Shown: positions 8,771 to 17,423 of the stretch, piece after piece
How positions within the stretch are numbered: position 1 is the stretch's first letter
Layout: every line of letters begins with the position of its first letter
Origin: Dawidia soli
Lineage (GTDB): Bacteria; Bacteroidota; Bacteroidia; Cytophagales; Cyclobacteriaceae
Length of the DNA stretch: 57,145 nucleotides
Reading direction: 5' to 3'
Assembly: GCF_018598185.1 (NCBI RefSeq)
Contig: NZ_JAHESC010000049.1
Coordinates: 1 to 57,145 of the forward strand
Translations under genes and position numbers: made by a program
Notes under the pieces: model-generated
The model's input: only the letters and a program-made list of their open reading frames with translations
Told to the model about the DNA's origin: nothing
Database searches by the model: none

Positions 8771-11107
8771 CTATTCTGCGCGTAGCGCCTTCACCGGGTT
8801 CGTCCATGCTGCTTTGAGCGACTGGTACGCCATCGTTATCAACGCAATGCCTACTGATGTGACCCCGGCGATCGCGAATGTTGTCCAGTGGATATCAACA
8901 TGGTACGCAAAACCCGACAACCATCGATTCATGGCATACAGGCTGACGGGTATTGTAATAATGTTTGCCATCAGGACGAGTTTAATAAAGTCTACTGAAA
9001 TCAGCGTAACAACACTGCTAACCGATGCACCGAGAACTTTACGCACGCCGATCTCCTTTGTTCGTTGTTCCGTGGCAAACATGACAAGACCGAACAGGCC
9101 GAGACATGAAACGAAAATGGCAATACACGCGAAGTAGTTGAAGAGCCTGCCGGTACGTTGTTCGGCTGTATATAAATGATCAAAATCGTCGTCGAGAAAG
9201 GAATATTCGAACGGATGATCGGGAGCAAATTTGCTGAATGTGCGTTCAATCGCGGCGATGCTTTCCTGCGCATTGGGACCGTTGAGTCTTGCGTAAATTT
9301 TCCCGTAGCCTATATCGTTGAAGATCACCAGCGGCTCAATTTTTTCGTGGACGGATTTAAAATGAAAATCCTTGATTACGCCGATAATCTTGCCCTTCTC
9401 ACCCCAGCGCTTGTTCACCGGATCTTCAATTCCCATTTGGCGGATGGCTTCTTCGTTCAGGATAACCGCAGAACCGTCGGACGCAATGTCACTGGAAAAA
9501 TCGCGACCTTCCACCATCTTGATTTGAAACGTTTCCACAAAGTCAGGATCGACCGCCAGGGTATGGAGCAACACCTTTTTGTCAGACGTTTTGCCCTCCC
9601 ACTCGAAGTCTGCTCCCGAACTCGCCACATACGTGAGGTTATTGCTGGAGATTGTCACCGCTGAAACGCCTCCTGTTGCGAGTAGCGCTTCTTTAAAGTC
9701 CTTAAATTTTTCGCGGTCAGGTAAGGGAGTGAAACCAACCACATTCTGCTTTTCAAATCCGAGCTTTTTGCTGCGGATGAAGTTGAGCTGATCGAAAACA
9801 ACGATCGTGCCCGTAATGAGGAGGATCGAAATACAAAACTGCGCGGTCACTAAGATCTTTCTGAACATGACGGCACCCCTGCCTGTTTTGCTGGTTCCCT
9901 TCAACACGCTCACCGTGTTAAACCCGGAGAGAAAAAACGCAGGGTAGCTGCCTGCGATGATGCCGGTCATCAGTGTGACGGCAGGTAAGGTCAACAACAC
10001 CACGCTGGAGGCAGGGTGGAATTCCAACTGTTTTCCTGATACCAGATTAAACGCAGGAAGAAGGGTTTCAACTAAAACAAGCGCGATACCCAACGCAATA
10101 AACGACAAGACAATGGATTCGAACAAGAACTGCCGGATCAATTGAGATCGTTGTGCGCCGATTGCTTTTCGCATTCCGACTTCTTTCGATCGCTGCGCGG
10201 ATTTTGCGGTCGAAAGATTCATAAAATTGATACACGCGATCAGCAGGATAAATATTCCGGCAAAGGAAAAAATATAGACATATTGAATGTCGCCGTGCCC
10301 ACTGACATCGGCAGTAAAGTTGGAATGCAGGTGGATGCTGGTCAGTGGTTGCAGGAAAAGGTCGACTTTGTACGTAACATTCTGTTTTTGCAACACGCCG
10401 CGTATTTTACCTGTCATCGCTTCGTGATCTGTTTCCGGGCGCAGCATCACATAGGTATAACCGTTGTTCGAATTCCAATTTTGTGGAAATGTCCATCCGA
10501 ATCTTTTGTACGCGTCATAGTGAACCAGGTAGTCAAACTTCAGGTGTGACATTTCAGGAACGTCGTGCAACACGGCCGAAACAGTGAAGTCATTGTTATG
10601 GATCCGAAATACTTTGCCTATTGGATCTTCATTTCCAAAATACTTCTTAGCGAGTGATTCTGTTATGACCAGGTCCTCCACCTTCGAAAGCGCTTTTTTG
10701 GCACTTCCTTTCGCGAATGTGTAGGAGAACATATCCAGGAAAACCGGATGAACCATCATCCCCGAATGATAGAAAGCCAGTTCATTGCTTTGAAGCATGA
10801 AGGTAATCGGCATGAGGTGCGTTGCACTGACAACGTCCGGAAACGTTTCCTTTAAATGCGGGCCGAGTGGGCCCGGTGTTACCGCCACGGGAAATACTTC
10901 ATTGTTGGCATAGTATTGATTTTCAACAACGCGGTAGAGCTGATGAGCCCGATCATTAAAGCGGTCATAGCTAAGCTCGCTCTTGACCCAGAGAAATATG
11001 AGTATGAAAGCCGTAAGGCCTATTGCCAGGCCCGCTATGTTAAGCGACGAATATACTGCATCTTTGCGAATGGCCCTGAGCCCTATAGTGATGTAATGAC
11101 TGATCAT
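8771..11107 (-). CDS. MacB/FtsX-type ABC transporter permease (first copy)
   Basis: A 778-residue inner-membrane protein with the layout of Bacteroidota lone ABC permeases. The first helix follows MISHYITIGLRAIRKD (AGLAIGLTAFILIFLWV), then a large periplasmic MacB_PCD domain (about 45-245). An FtsX helix group lies at about 285-450 (with SKEVGMRKAIGAQRSQLIRQF), then a second periplasmic domain and a second FtsX group (about 670-775, with TKEIGVRKVLGASVSSVV). MacB-type systems export or extract lipoproteins and small molecules by mechanotransmission. No ATPase gene is adjacent, so the partner must be elsewhere. It stands alone on the - strand between the shared terminator and two tiny ORFs. 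A relative lies at 21687-24041. Substrate unknown. Confidence 0.93.
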   Translation of the reverse strand: MISHYITIGLRAIRKDAVYSSLNIAGLAIGLTAFILIFLWVKSELSYDRFNDRAHQLYRVVENQYYANNEVFPVAVTPGPLGPHLKETFPDVVSATHLMPITFMLQSNELAFYHSGMMVHPVFLDMFSYTFAKGSAKKALSKVEDLVITESLAKKYFGNEDPIGKVFRIHNNDFTVSAVLHDVPEMSHLKFDYLVHYDAYKRFGWTFPQNWNSNNGYTYVMLRPETDHEAMTGKIRGVLQKQNVTYKVDLFLQPLTSIHLHSNFTADVSGHGDIQYVYIFSFAGIFILLIACINFMNLSTAKSAQRSKEVGMRKAIGAQRSQLIRQFLFESIVLSFIALGIALVLVETLLPAFNLVSGKQLEFHPASSVVLLTLPAVTLMTGIIAGSYPAFFLSGFNTVSVLKGTSKTGRGAVMFRKILVTAQFCISILLITGTIVVFDQLNFIRSKKLGFEKQNVVGFTPLPDREKFKDFKEALLATGGVSAVTISSNNLTYVASSGADFEWEGKTSDKKVLLHTLAVDPDFVETFQIKMVEGRDFSSDIASDGSAVILNEEAIRQMGIEDPVNKRWGEKGKIIGVIKDFHFKSVHEKIEPLVIFNDIGYGKIYARLNGPNAQESIAAIERTFSKFAPDHPFEYSFLDDDFDHLYTAEQRTGRLFNYFACIAIFVSCLGLFGLVMFATEQRTKEIGVRKVLGASVSSVVTLISVDFIKLVLMANIITIPVSLYAMNRWLSGFAYHVDIHWTTFAIAGVTSVGIALITMAYQSLKAAWTNPVKALRAE

Positions 11108-11117
11108 ATATCCTCGG

Positions 11118-11276
11118 TTAGTTTCCCCTGGCGATCAAATAGTCTGCCAGAAACATGTCCGGAGCGTTTAATACACCGATTGGCCCGGGATCACCGATGT
11201 AAGCGTTCGATTGCAATACACTCATCGTTCGATTATGGGATTTGTCCGGATGCCGACAATCCTGGCCATTACACAT
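11118..11276 (-). CDS. Possible 52-aa ORF upstream of the permease (frame 2 of a split gene?)
   Basis: ATG at 11276 opens a 52-codon frame (MCNGQDCRHPDK ... DYLIARGN) that stops 10 bp before the permease start, so translation could be coupled. The frame is also open without ATG further upstream, where it overlaps the small lipoprotein-like ORF at 11269-11370. The two may be parts of one short lipoprotein gene broken by a frameshift, or a leader arrangement before the permease. No family was recognised and the real coding status is unsure. Confidence 0.3.
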   Translation of the reverse strand: MCNGQDCRHPDKSHNRTMSVLQSNAYIGDPGPIGVLNAPDMFLADYLIARGN

Positions 11277-11370
11277 GCGCCTCGCCTTCCGGTTTATTCT
11301 TCATCTCGGTGCATCCTGCCCATAGAAGAACACACATCACATGTGCCAACGGAATTCGTATCATTCGCAT
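11269..11370 (-). CDS. Possible 33-aa lipoprotein-like ORF (signal peptide only)
   Basis: ATG at 11370 gives a 33-residue peptide whose start looks like a lipoprotein signal: charged N-end, short hydrophobic run and the lipobox-like VLLWAGC, then TEMKNKPEGEAHV and a stop. Its end overlaps the ORF at 11118-11276 in another frame. A signal peptide with almost no mature part suggests either a very small lipoprotein or a gene whose remainder was shifted out of frame. Confidence 0.35.
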   Translation of the reverse strand: MRMIRIPLAHVMCVLLWAGCTEMKNKPEGEAHV

Positions 11371-11498
11371 GTTATCGGGATCTACTGGTTAAAGTTGAAA
11401 ATTGTCATTTCGCAGGATAATTGCAAATGCCTGAGCAGCGTCCAAATCACCCCCTAACGTTGTCTGTATCCCCCATCTCAGGAGTCCGGTTCAGAAAA

Positions 11499-11506
11499 TA
11501 CCTTTG
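11499..11506 (+). promoter_or_regulatory. Candidate -7 element of the SRPBCC gene
   Basis: TACCTTTG fits TAnnTTTG and sits 20 bp before the ATG at 11527. No clear TTTG is seen at the expected -33 distance. Confidence 0.45.
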
Positions 11507-11526
11507 ATCAAAAAAACATCAAACCC

Positions 11527-11970
11527 ATGGCAGACATCTTACACCGGGTCGGAATCCGTGCGTCGGCAGACGCGGTTTACCGTGCCCTTACCACACAGCA
11601 AGGCCTGGCCGGCTGGTGGACCTCCCAAACAAAAGGCGACGGCGACCAGGTCGGCAAGATCATAGAGTTCCGCTTCGGCGCAGGCGGTTTTGATATGCGC
11701 GTAGTCACGCTTACACCACCCATGTTCATTCGTTGGGAAGTTGCCACCGGCCCGGAAGAGTGGCTGGGTACCACCATCGAATTTGAGTTAAAACAAGACG
11801 GAGAATATACTATCGTGCTGTTCAAACACCTGGATTGGAAAGAACCGGTGGAGTTTATGCACCACTGCAGCACGAAATGGGCGATCTTTTTGATGAGTCT
11901 GAAATCGCTTGTCGAGTCGGGTAAGGGAAATCCCGATCCGCACGACGTGAAGATCGATAACTGGAACTAA
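11527..11970 (+). CDS. SRPBCC / AHSA1-like domain protein
   Basis: A 147-residue soluble cytoplasmic protein with the START-like helix-grip fold of the AHSA1 family. It opens with HRVGIRASADAVYRALTTQQGLAGWW, the typical first strand and helix, then a tryptophan-rich core (IRWEVATGPEEWLGTTIEFEL, LFKHLDWKEP) and a long C-terminal helix (KWAIFLMSLKSLVESGKG). These proteins bind hydrophobic ligands or co-chaperone clients; the ligand here is unknown. It is a single gene with a -7 element just upstream, unrelated in function to its neighbours as far as can be seen. Length is normal for the family. Confidence 0.9.
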   Translation: MADILHRVGIRASADAVYRALTTQQGLAGWWTSQTKGDGDQVGKIIEFRFGAGGFDMRVVTLTPPMFIRWEVATGPEEWLGTTIEFELKQDGEYTIVLFKHLDWKEPVEFMHHCSTKWAIFLMSLKSLVESGKGNPDPHDVKIDNWN

Positions 11971-12626
11971 CAGTACCGGGTCGCGATGTTGTACCCGGCG
12001 CCGGCTGAGCCTCCCGTAAAACCGCTCCATTTTGTCAGGGCACGCCTGCCAGTGGTAAGATGCCGGCTGTCATTTTGCCCCGATTTCCGCCGCTATAAAA
12101 CGTGGTAAGATCCTTGAAGGCTGATCCCTGCCATGGATCTACTGACACGTCCACATGCCACGACTGCTTCCATCGCCCGCAGGTTGATCCTGCTGGTGCT
12201 GGTAGCCGGCGTGATCGATCCCAGCCCGGGTTATGGCCGCCCGGTGTTCCATCGCATAGAAGCTCTTTTCCAGGCGGCGCATCGGCATACGGCATCGTGC
12301 GCCGTCGCTATACCGTCGGCGCTCGCCGGCAATAACGTCTTTAATGACCATTCGCCATCTACTGGCGTAGAGCGGTACAGCATTCCATGCACGAAGCTAA
12401 ACACCGGCCGGATCAATACCCGGGCCTTATCTTCTCCTTGTATTACCACCACGTCGTTTAATATTCCCCATCAAAATGCAGACGACGATGAACCGTGCGT
12501 CACTACCTTGATGTAGCGCCCGTCCTTTCTTTTTCGCCGTCCTATATAAAGATCTTTGGCCGCTGCATCTGCCGTCGCACGCGCGACGCCTGAAACGGAC
12601 AATTTATACCATTCACTGTATGCAAC
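11971..12626. other. Gene-poor region before the SecA paralogue
   Basis: No convincing gene. Short frames on both strands overlap each other and lack family motifs. A GC-rich inverted repeat (CCGGGT/ACCCGG) follows the SRPBCC stop. From 12438 onward the sequence repeats at 26079-26207, ahead of the truncated secA copy, which suggests that block is secA leader or promoter DNA. Confidence 0.6.
12438..12563 (+). repeat. Duplicated secA upstream block, copy A
   Basis: Matches 26079-26207 with scattered differences; shared strings include CCCCATCAA, TGATGTAGCGC, CGTCCTTTC and GATCTTTGGCCGC. The match stops abruptly after GGCCGC (12563), where copy B jumps to sequence equivalent to about 14251. 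GATCTTTG near the end is conserved in both copies and resembles a -7 element. Confidence 0.75.
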
Positions 12627-14912
12627 ATGAAAGTGACCCAAACGATCAAAACCTTTTTCCATAAATTCAAACAGACCACCGTTACCGATGACCTCGGACC
12701 CTACGAACGCACACTGCAGCAAACGCTGGAGCATGCCGACGGAATACTCTATAAAACCGATGCCGAACTGCGACAGCTCACCGACGACATCAAAGCCAGG
12801 ATCCAGGCAGGCGAAGCGCCGGACGCGCATATGCCGCGGCTGTATGCCCTGGTAATAGAAGCCTTCAAGCGCACCCTACACATGACACCCTATCGCGTGC
12901 AGGTGATGGCGGCCATCGCCCTGCATGAACGGAATGTGGTCGAGATGCAAACCGGCGAGGGCAAAACGCTGGTAGCCGTGATGACAGCCTGCCTGAACGC
13001 ACTGGCCGGCAAAGGTGTGCACATCCTGACGTTTAACGATTACCTCGCCAAACGCGACGCACACTGGATGCGCCCGGTATATACATTCCTCGGGTTGTCC
13101 GTGGGGTATATCCAGGAGAATATGCCCGTGGCGGAGAAACGCCGCGCCTATCGCAGCGATGTAACGTATGCCACCGCCAAGGAAGTAGGCTTCGACTACC
13201 TGCGCTCCTGCATGGCGTATACACCGGACGAAGTGATCTTGCGCGATTTTCACTATGCAATCGTCGACGAAGCCGACGCGATCCTGATCGACGAAGCCCG
13301 CAACCCGCTCGTCTTTGCCGGGACGATGGCGGGGCTGCCCGTCGATCACCTGCAAATTGCGCGTTACGTGTCGGGCCTCACGCCCTACCGTGATTTTATG
13401 CTGGATGAATATGCGCGCAACGTCTTCCTGACCGACCACGGGATCGGGAAGACGGAAGCATTTTTTGCTATACCGAATCTCTACGACGACGACCATCACC
13501 ACCTGCTCATCGCCGTGAACCTCGCGCTGCAGGCCAGGACCATGCTGCGCAAAGATGTTGACTATATCCTGGAAGACGGACGAATAAAATTAGTCGATGA
13601 ATTTACCGGCCGGGTGGTAGAAGATCGAAAATGGCAGAACGGACTACAGGCGGCCGTAGAAGCGAAGGAAGGATTGGCGGTGGCGTCGGAAGGAAGTATC
13701 CTCAACGCAATCTCGCTGCAGCACCTGATGCAGTGCTACCCCAAGGTCTCGGGCATGACGGGCACCGCGCAGCACGCGGCCGAAGAGTTTGCCGGTTTCT
13801 ATGGCCTGGGGGTTAGTATCATTCCCCCGCACAAGCCCCGCCGGCGCATCGACTATCCCGACAAGATCTTTACGCACAAAGCGGCAAAGGTCAGGGCCAT
13901 CATAGACGAAGTGCAACGGGTCCATCAAACGGGCCGCCCGATCCTCATCGGTACATTGACGGTAAAAGAATCGGAAGAGCTGCAGGCGGAAATGCAGCGA
14001 CACGGCATTGCCAGCACGGTGCTCAACGCCCGGAACAACGAGTCGGAAGCAGCGATCATCGCGCAGGCCGGTCTGCCGGGCGCGGTGACGATCTCCACTA
14101 ACATGGCCGGGCGCGGCACGGACATTTTGCTGGGTGGCACGGACCAGCACGCAAAAGATACAGTCGTAGCGTTGGGCGGCTTACACATCATCGGCACCAA
14201 CCGGCACGAAAGCGTGCGCATCGACCAGCAGCTGAAGGGTCGCGCCGGGCGACAAGGCGACCCGGGTTCGTCACAATTCATCATCAGCATGGAAGATGAC
14301 CTGATGGTAAAGTACGGTCTGAAGAGCTTGTTGCCGGAGCCGCTCCGGAACCTCCGTCAGGACGGACCGATAGGCCATGCGACCATCGCCCGAAGCATCG
14401 CCCAGGCGCAGCGGATCATCGAAGGGCAGTTGTATGAGATCCGTCTCAACCTGCACCAGTATGCGCACTTTACCGAACGGCAACGCACGATATTGTTCAA
14501 CCGGCGGCAGGATATATTTGTTTCAGCCGAAAGTCCCACGCGGGAGTATAAACTGCTGCAACACGACCTGCTTTGGTCCTACTATATGAACGATATAGCA
14601 GCGCTACGCGAAGGAATTCACTGGCAGCGCATGGCAGGAAAAAATCCGCTGCACGAATTTCACAAGAGCTCGGATGCGATGTTCCGCCAGTTGATGACAG
14701 ACCTGGAAGACAAGCTCGACAACGCACACACCCTCGATGTATCGGAGCTTCAGCGCAAGCGCCCATCGTCCACGTGGACATACCTGGTCAACGACAATCC
14801 CTTTAAAAGTCCGTTCGTGCAACTACTGGGGAACATCGGGTACCAGGTCGACCTTTTAGCAGGGCCGCTATTGATGATTCTGCGGATGTTGGGATGGGGC
14901 AGGCGGAAGTAG
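12627..14912 (+). CDS. secA: SecA paralogue (preprotein translocase ATPase, short form)
   Basis: Motor ATPase of the SecA family, 761 residues. Visible motifs: Walker A TGEGKT (109-114), DEAD box in VDEADAILIDEAR (214-217), the preprotein cross-linking insert, ISTNMAGRGTDILLGG and GLHIIGTNRHESVRIDQQLKGRAGRQGDPGSS split across helicase motifs V-VI, then a shortened scaffold/wing region. The C-terminal zinc-binding tail of housekeeping SecA is missing, and Bacteroidota housekeeping SecA is normally over 1000 residues, so this is more likely an accessory, SecA2-like motor. Its 3' end overlaps the last 45 bp of the convergent GT-C gene that closes the peptide operon. A truncated second copy lies at 26249-26869. 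Export of the NVEALA-like peptide or its lipoproteins is my inference from position. Confidence 0.88.
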   Translation: MKVTQTIKTFFHKFKQTTVTDDLGPYERTLQQTLEHADGILYKTDAELRQLTDDIKARIQAGEAPDAHMPRLYALVIEAFKRTLHMTPYRVQVMAAIALHERNVVEMQTGEGKTLVAVMTACLNALAGKGVHILTFNDYLAKRDAHWMRPVYTFLGLSVGYIQENMPVAEKRRAYRSDVTYATAKEVGFDYLRSCMAYTPDEVILRDFHYAIVDEADAILIDEARNPLVFAGTMAGLPVDHLQIARYVSGLTPYRDFMLDEYARNVFLTDHGIGKTEAFFAIPNLYDDDHHHLLIAVNLALQARTMLRKDVDYILEDGRIKLVDEFTGRVVEDRKWQNGLQAAVEAKEGLAVASEGSILNAISLQHLMQCYPKVSGMTGTAQHAAEEFAGFYGLGVSIIPPHKPRRRIDYPDKIFTHKAAKVRAIIDEVQRVHQTGRPILIGTLTVKESEELQAEMQRHGIASTVLNARNNESEAAIIAQAGLPGAVTISTNMAGRGTDILLGGTDQHAKDTVVALGGLHIIGTNRHESVRIDQQLKGRAGRQGDPGSSQFIISMEDDLMVKYGLKSLLPEPLRNLRQDGPIGHATIARSIAQAQRIIEGQLYEIRLNLHQYAHFTERQRTILFNRRQDIFVSAESPTREYKLLQHDLLWSYYMNDIAALREGIHWQRMAGKNPLHEFHKSSDAMFRQLMTDLEDKLDNAHTLDVSELQRKRPSSTWTYLVNDNPFKSPFVQLLGNIGYQVDLLAGPLLMILRMLGWGRRK
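14251..14912 (+). repeat. Duplicated secA 3' segment, copy A
   Basis: Nearly identical to 26211-26869 from GACAAGGCGACCCGGG to close to the stop codon. Copy B lacks one codon (GPIGH becomes GPGH) and the last codons differ. Similarity is clearly higher than in the paired upstream blocks. Confidence 0.9.
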
Positions 14913-16430
14913 GCCGTTGCCGAGCGGGCGCATTTCAAAACCACTGCCCACCTGGAGGTAATCGTAGTTAAGCTCCATGGCATTGTGATAGTGCCGGATG
15001 GAAGGATCCGCGTGCCGATAGAACTGAAATACGTTGCCGATAAAAAAATCGTCGCGTGTTTGGATCGCGCCGATCGTGTGTCGATGGATAAAATCGAGCA
15101 CAGGAGAAAAATTCAAAAAGTGGGCAGAATTCTCTCTATACCGGTCGTTGAGCATAAAATAGCCGGCCGTTACCTGCCTGCCGGACATACCATTGACCCG
15201 CCACAAAATACCCTGGACGATGACCAGGTTTACGATCAACACGCCTGCTACACCATACCGCACGTAGGCGCGCTCGGAAACAAGGTGCAGGCTGATGTAT
15301 AAAAACAACAGGACACCGGCTATCAACAGATATCGCATGGAAGGTATTGCGGTGTAGACATTCAGCAGACCCAGGTATACAATCAACACATAGGTCGCCG
15401 GAGAATTTTTGTAGAGAATGTCTTTTACGAGCAAATAGTATAATAACCCGACGAGAAGGCAACCGGTTACCAGCAGGTACACGCCCCACGCGAGGGGAAT
15501 CTGGTACGATAAAATATGAAACAGGACGATCTTCTGACTATAGATCTTGACCAAAAGAGCGCCATGAAATTTTGAAAAACTTAAAAAGCATACCACCAAC
15601 AGCGCAATCTTAAACGCTTCGTGCACCGACGTGGCGGCTATGCGGCGCAGGAGCCTACCAAAAGCACCGGCCAGTGTATGCAGCAGAAAACACTCCGCCA
15701 CGATCAGAAGAAACGGCAGCAAAAAAAACATGCGCCCGAGCCGGTGCCAGACAAGGTCGGCGCGCAAACAAAGATAGAGCAGGCCACTATTGAGCACGGC
15801 CAGAAAGAGGGCTGCCACGGCGGCGGGCATGGTCTCTGAAGGGGACTCTTTACCAAAAAGGGTCCAGACGACGATCCCGACCCAGGCGGCGAGCGGGAGG
15901 CATGAAAAAATGATATGATTATACCCGCCCAGTAAGCAGACGGACAGAAACACAAAGCACCACGCGCGGCCGCCGGACGTGTACACCTGATATCCCGAAA
16001 CCAGAAAAAGACTGGTAAATAAAAAATTAAAAGAACACACCTCCCAACTGATCTTGCCATACAAAAGATAGAATGCGGATTGCCCGAAAAACAGCAGAAA
16101 AAAAAGAGCGGTTGACGGAGCGTACCGTTTTCGAAGAAACCAGACCACGATAGCCAGCGCAAAAATATTGAACAGAATGCCGGGCATGCGCAATGCCACT
16201 ACATCAATACTAAAAAGACGAAATGCGGCGGCATTGGCCAGCGATTGTAACAAGCCGGTATAGGTCACGATGCCATACGGCCGCGAAATACCTTGCTGAA
16301 GTATCTTGATGCCGTCCAATCCGCCCCACGCTTCGTCGCCATGCAAGCCGATGGTCTCCACGTAGGTCAACCAGTACAGCGCGATGGTGCCCAGCAGCAG
16401 CACACAGGCGGCGTCTATCCATCTTTTCAT
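14868..16430 (-). CDS. GT-C-type membrane glycosyltransferase (PMT/ArnT-like)
   Basis: A polytopic inner-membrane protein of about 520 residues with some 11-12 predicted helices. The first periplasmic loop holds TIGLHGDEAW, the acidic DE motif that marks GT-C enzymes using polyprenyl-phosphate sugars (ArnT, PMT and related PF13231 proteins). These transfer a sugar onto lipid, protein or polysaccharide outside the inner membrane. ATG at 16430 (MKRWIDAACVLL) is preferred since GGAG lies 9 nt before it; ATG 16445 would add five residues. It is the last gene of the - strand peptide operon, 34 bp after the signal peptidase stop, and its 3' end overlaps the secA paralogue by 45 bp. Acceptor unknown; modification of an exported product of this operon is inferred. 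Confidence 0.78.
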   Translation of the reverse strand: MKRWIDAACVLLLGTIALYWLTYVETIGLHGDEAWGGLDGIKILQQGISRPYGIVTYTGLLQSLANAAAFRLFSIDVVALRMPGILFNIFALAIVVWFLRKRYAPSTALFFLLFFGQSAFYLLYGKISWEVCSFNFLFTSLFLVSGYQVYTSGGRAWCFVFLSVCLLGGYNHIIFSCLPLAAWVGIVVWTLFGKESPSETMPAAVAALFLAVLNSGLLYLCLRADLVWHRLGRMFFLLPFLLIVAECFLLHTLAGAFGRLLRRIAATSVHEAFKIALLVVCFLSFSKFHGALLVKIYSQKIVLFHILSYQIPLAWGVYLLVTGCLLVGLLYYLLVKDILYKNSPATYVLIVYLGLLNVYTAIPSMRYLLIAGVLLFLYISLHLVSERAYVRYGVAGVLIVNLVIVQGILWRVNGMSGRQVTAGYFMLNDRYRENSAHFLNFSPVLDFIHRHTIGAIQTRDDFFIGNVFQFYRHADPSIRHYHNAMELNYDYLQVGSGFEMRPLGNGLLPPAPSQHPQNHQ

Positions 16431-16464
16431 TTTAACATTCTCCATGCTCTATGATGCATCACAC

Positions 16465-17409
16465 CTACTTTAACGGACAAAAAAAGCGATTCCAGCGAAT
16501 ATGGTTTGTTTGCCGATCTTTGGAGAACAACACGCGGGCAGCCTTGCCGATGACATTCTGCTCGGGAACGAACCCCCATTTTCTGGAATCTTCAGAATAA
16601 CGACGATTATCGCCCAGCAAAAAATAATAGTCGTATTTGAACGTAAACACGGAGTCGGCCACGCCGTTTATGAGAATAGTATCGTTCACGACTTCAACAG
16701 AAGCGCCCTCGTACCGGTTGATGATATTTATATAGTACGGCAGCGCACGCTTGTAACGATGCAGGTTTATGCTCAAATCCCTGCTGGGCACCTGCATGGC
16801 CTTTACATCGTTGCTTTCATTTTGCAGGTAGGGACTCAGACGCAGATGCCTTTCGCCACCACGGCGGCGCAACAACCTGGCGGTATCGGGATGCAGGCTG
16901 TAGGGATATGCCTGATCGGCTGCTGTATCACAGCCCGGATAGTAGTATCCATACTGGTACCGGATGGTTTCCGGATCCTGGGCCGGCGCGCCGTTAATAA
17001 ATAACTGGTCTGCCGATACCTCCACGATATCGCCCGGCAGGGCCCTGCAACGTTTTACGAGCACGGTCTCATCGTCCCACGGGCCCTCGAAGACCATGAT
17101 GTCGTCTCTTGAAACTGATGCGTGCGACAGTCTGTTGTACCCCCAGTGAGTATCTCTGAACCAGGGAAAAACATGTTTGTCGAGCGCAAACAAATTAAAC
17201 CAAGGAATCTCCAACGGGCTTCGCGGCATACGGGCGCCGTAGGAAAGCTTATTCACCAAAATGTAATCGCCCACGAGTATACACTGCTCCATGGATGCGG
17301 TGGGTACGTGGCGTAAATCCACGACAAAGAGTTTTATACCGACGGACAGAACAACAACCAGGAAACCCCAGAAAAGCCACCTTCTCCATTTTATAGTATA
17401 TCTGTTCAT
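16465..17409 (-). CDS. lepB: Signal peptidase I (S26 family), operon-embedded
   Basis: Inner-membrane peptidase that removes signal peptides from Sec-exported proteins. The 314-residue protein has one N-terminal membrane helix (about 11-31), then the catalytic Ser39 in VPTASMEQ (usual form PSGSM), the general-base Lys119 in VLVKRCRALPGD, and the GDNRRYSEDSRKWGFV box near the C-terminus. A long insert between the catalytic boxes is usual for Bacteroidota LepB. The start follows a short gap (14 bp) after the O-antigen-ligase gene, placing it inside the peptide operon. Housekeeping lepB is normally elsewhere, so this looks like a dedicated copy; the exported peptide in the same operon has a plausible type I cleavage site (SAKA). 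Confidence 0.92.
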   Translation of the reverse strand: MNRYTIKWRRWLFWGFLVVVLSVGIKLFVVDLRHVPTASMEQCILVGDYILVNKLSYGARMPRSPLEIPWFNLFALDKHVFPWFRDTHWGYNRLSHASVSRDDIMVFEGPWDDETVLVKRCRALPGDIVEVSADQLFINGAPAQDPETIRYQYGYYYPGCDTAADQAYPYSLHPDTARLLRRRGGERHLRLSPYLQNESNDVKAMQVPSRDLSINLHRYKRALPYYINIINRYEGASVEVVNDTILINGVADSVFTFKYDYYFLLGDNRRYSEDSRKWGFVPEQNVIGKAARVLFSKDRQTNHIRWNRFFCPLK

Positions 17410-17423
17410 TTGTTTCCCCTCTT

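Noticed and set aside
12130-12460. Possible decayed SOS-response-associated peptidase (YedK/HMCES-like) gene on the - strand
   Set aside because: A few residues in two different frames (for example RCRMPM and FYAMEHR) recall the family, but there is no MCGR start, no continuous frame and no second motif, so chance is more likely.
12133-12516. A 127-codon + strand frame in the secA upstream region
   Set aside because: No motif or plausible signal peptide; it runs into the duplicated secA leader block and overlaps equally good frames on the other strand.
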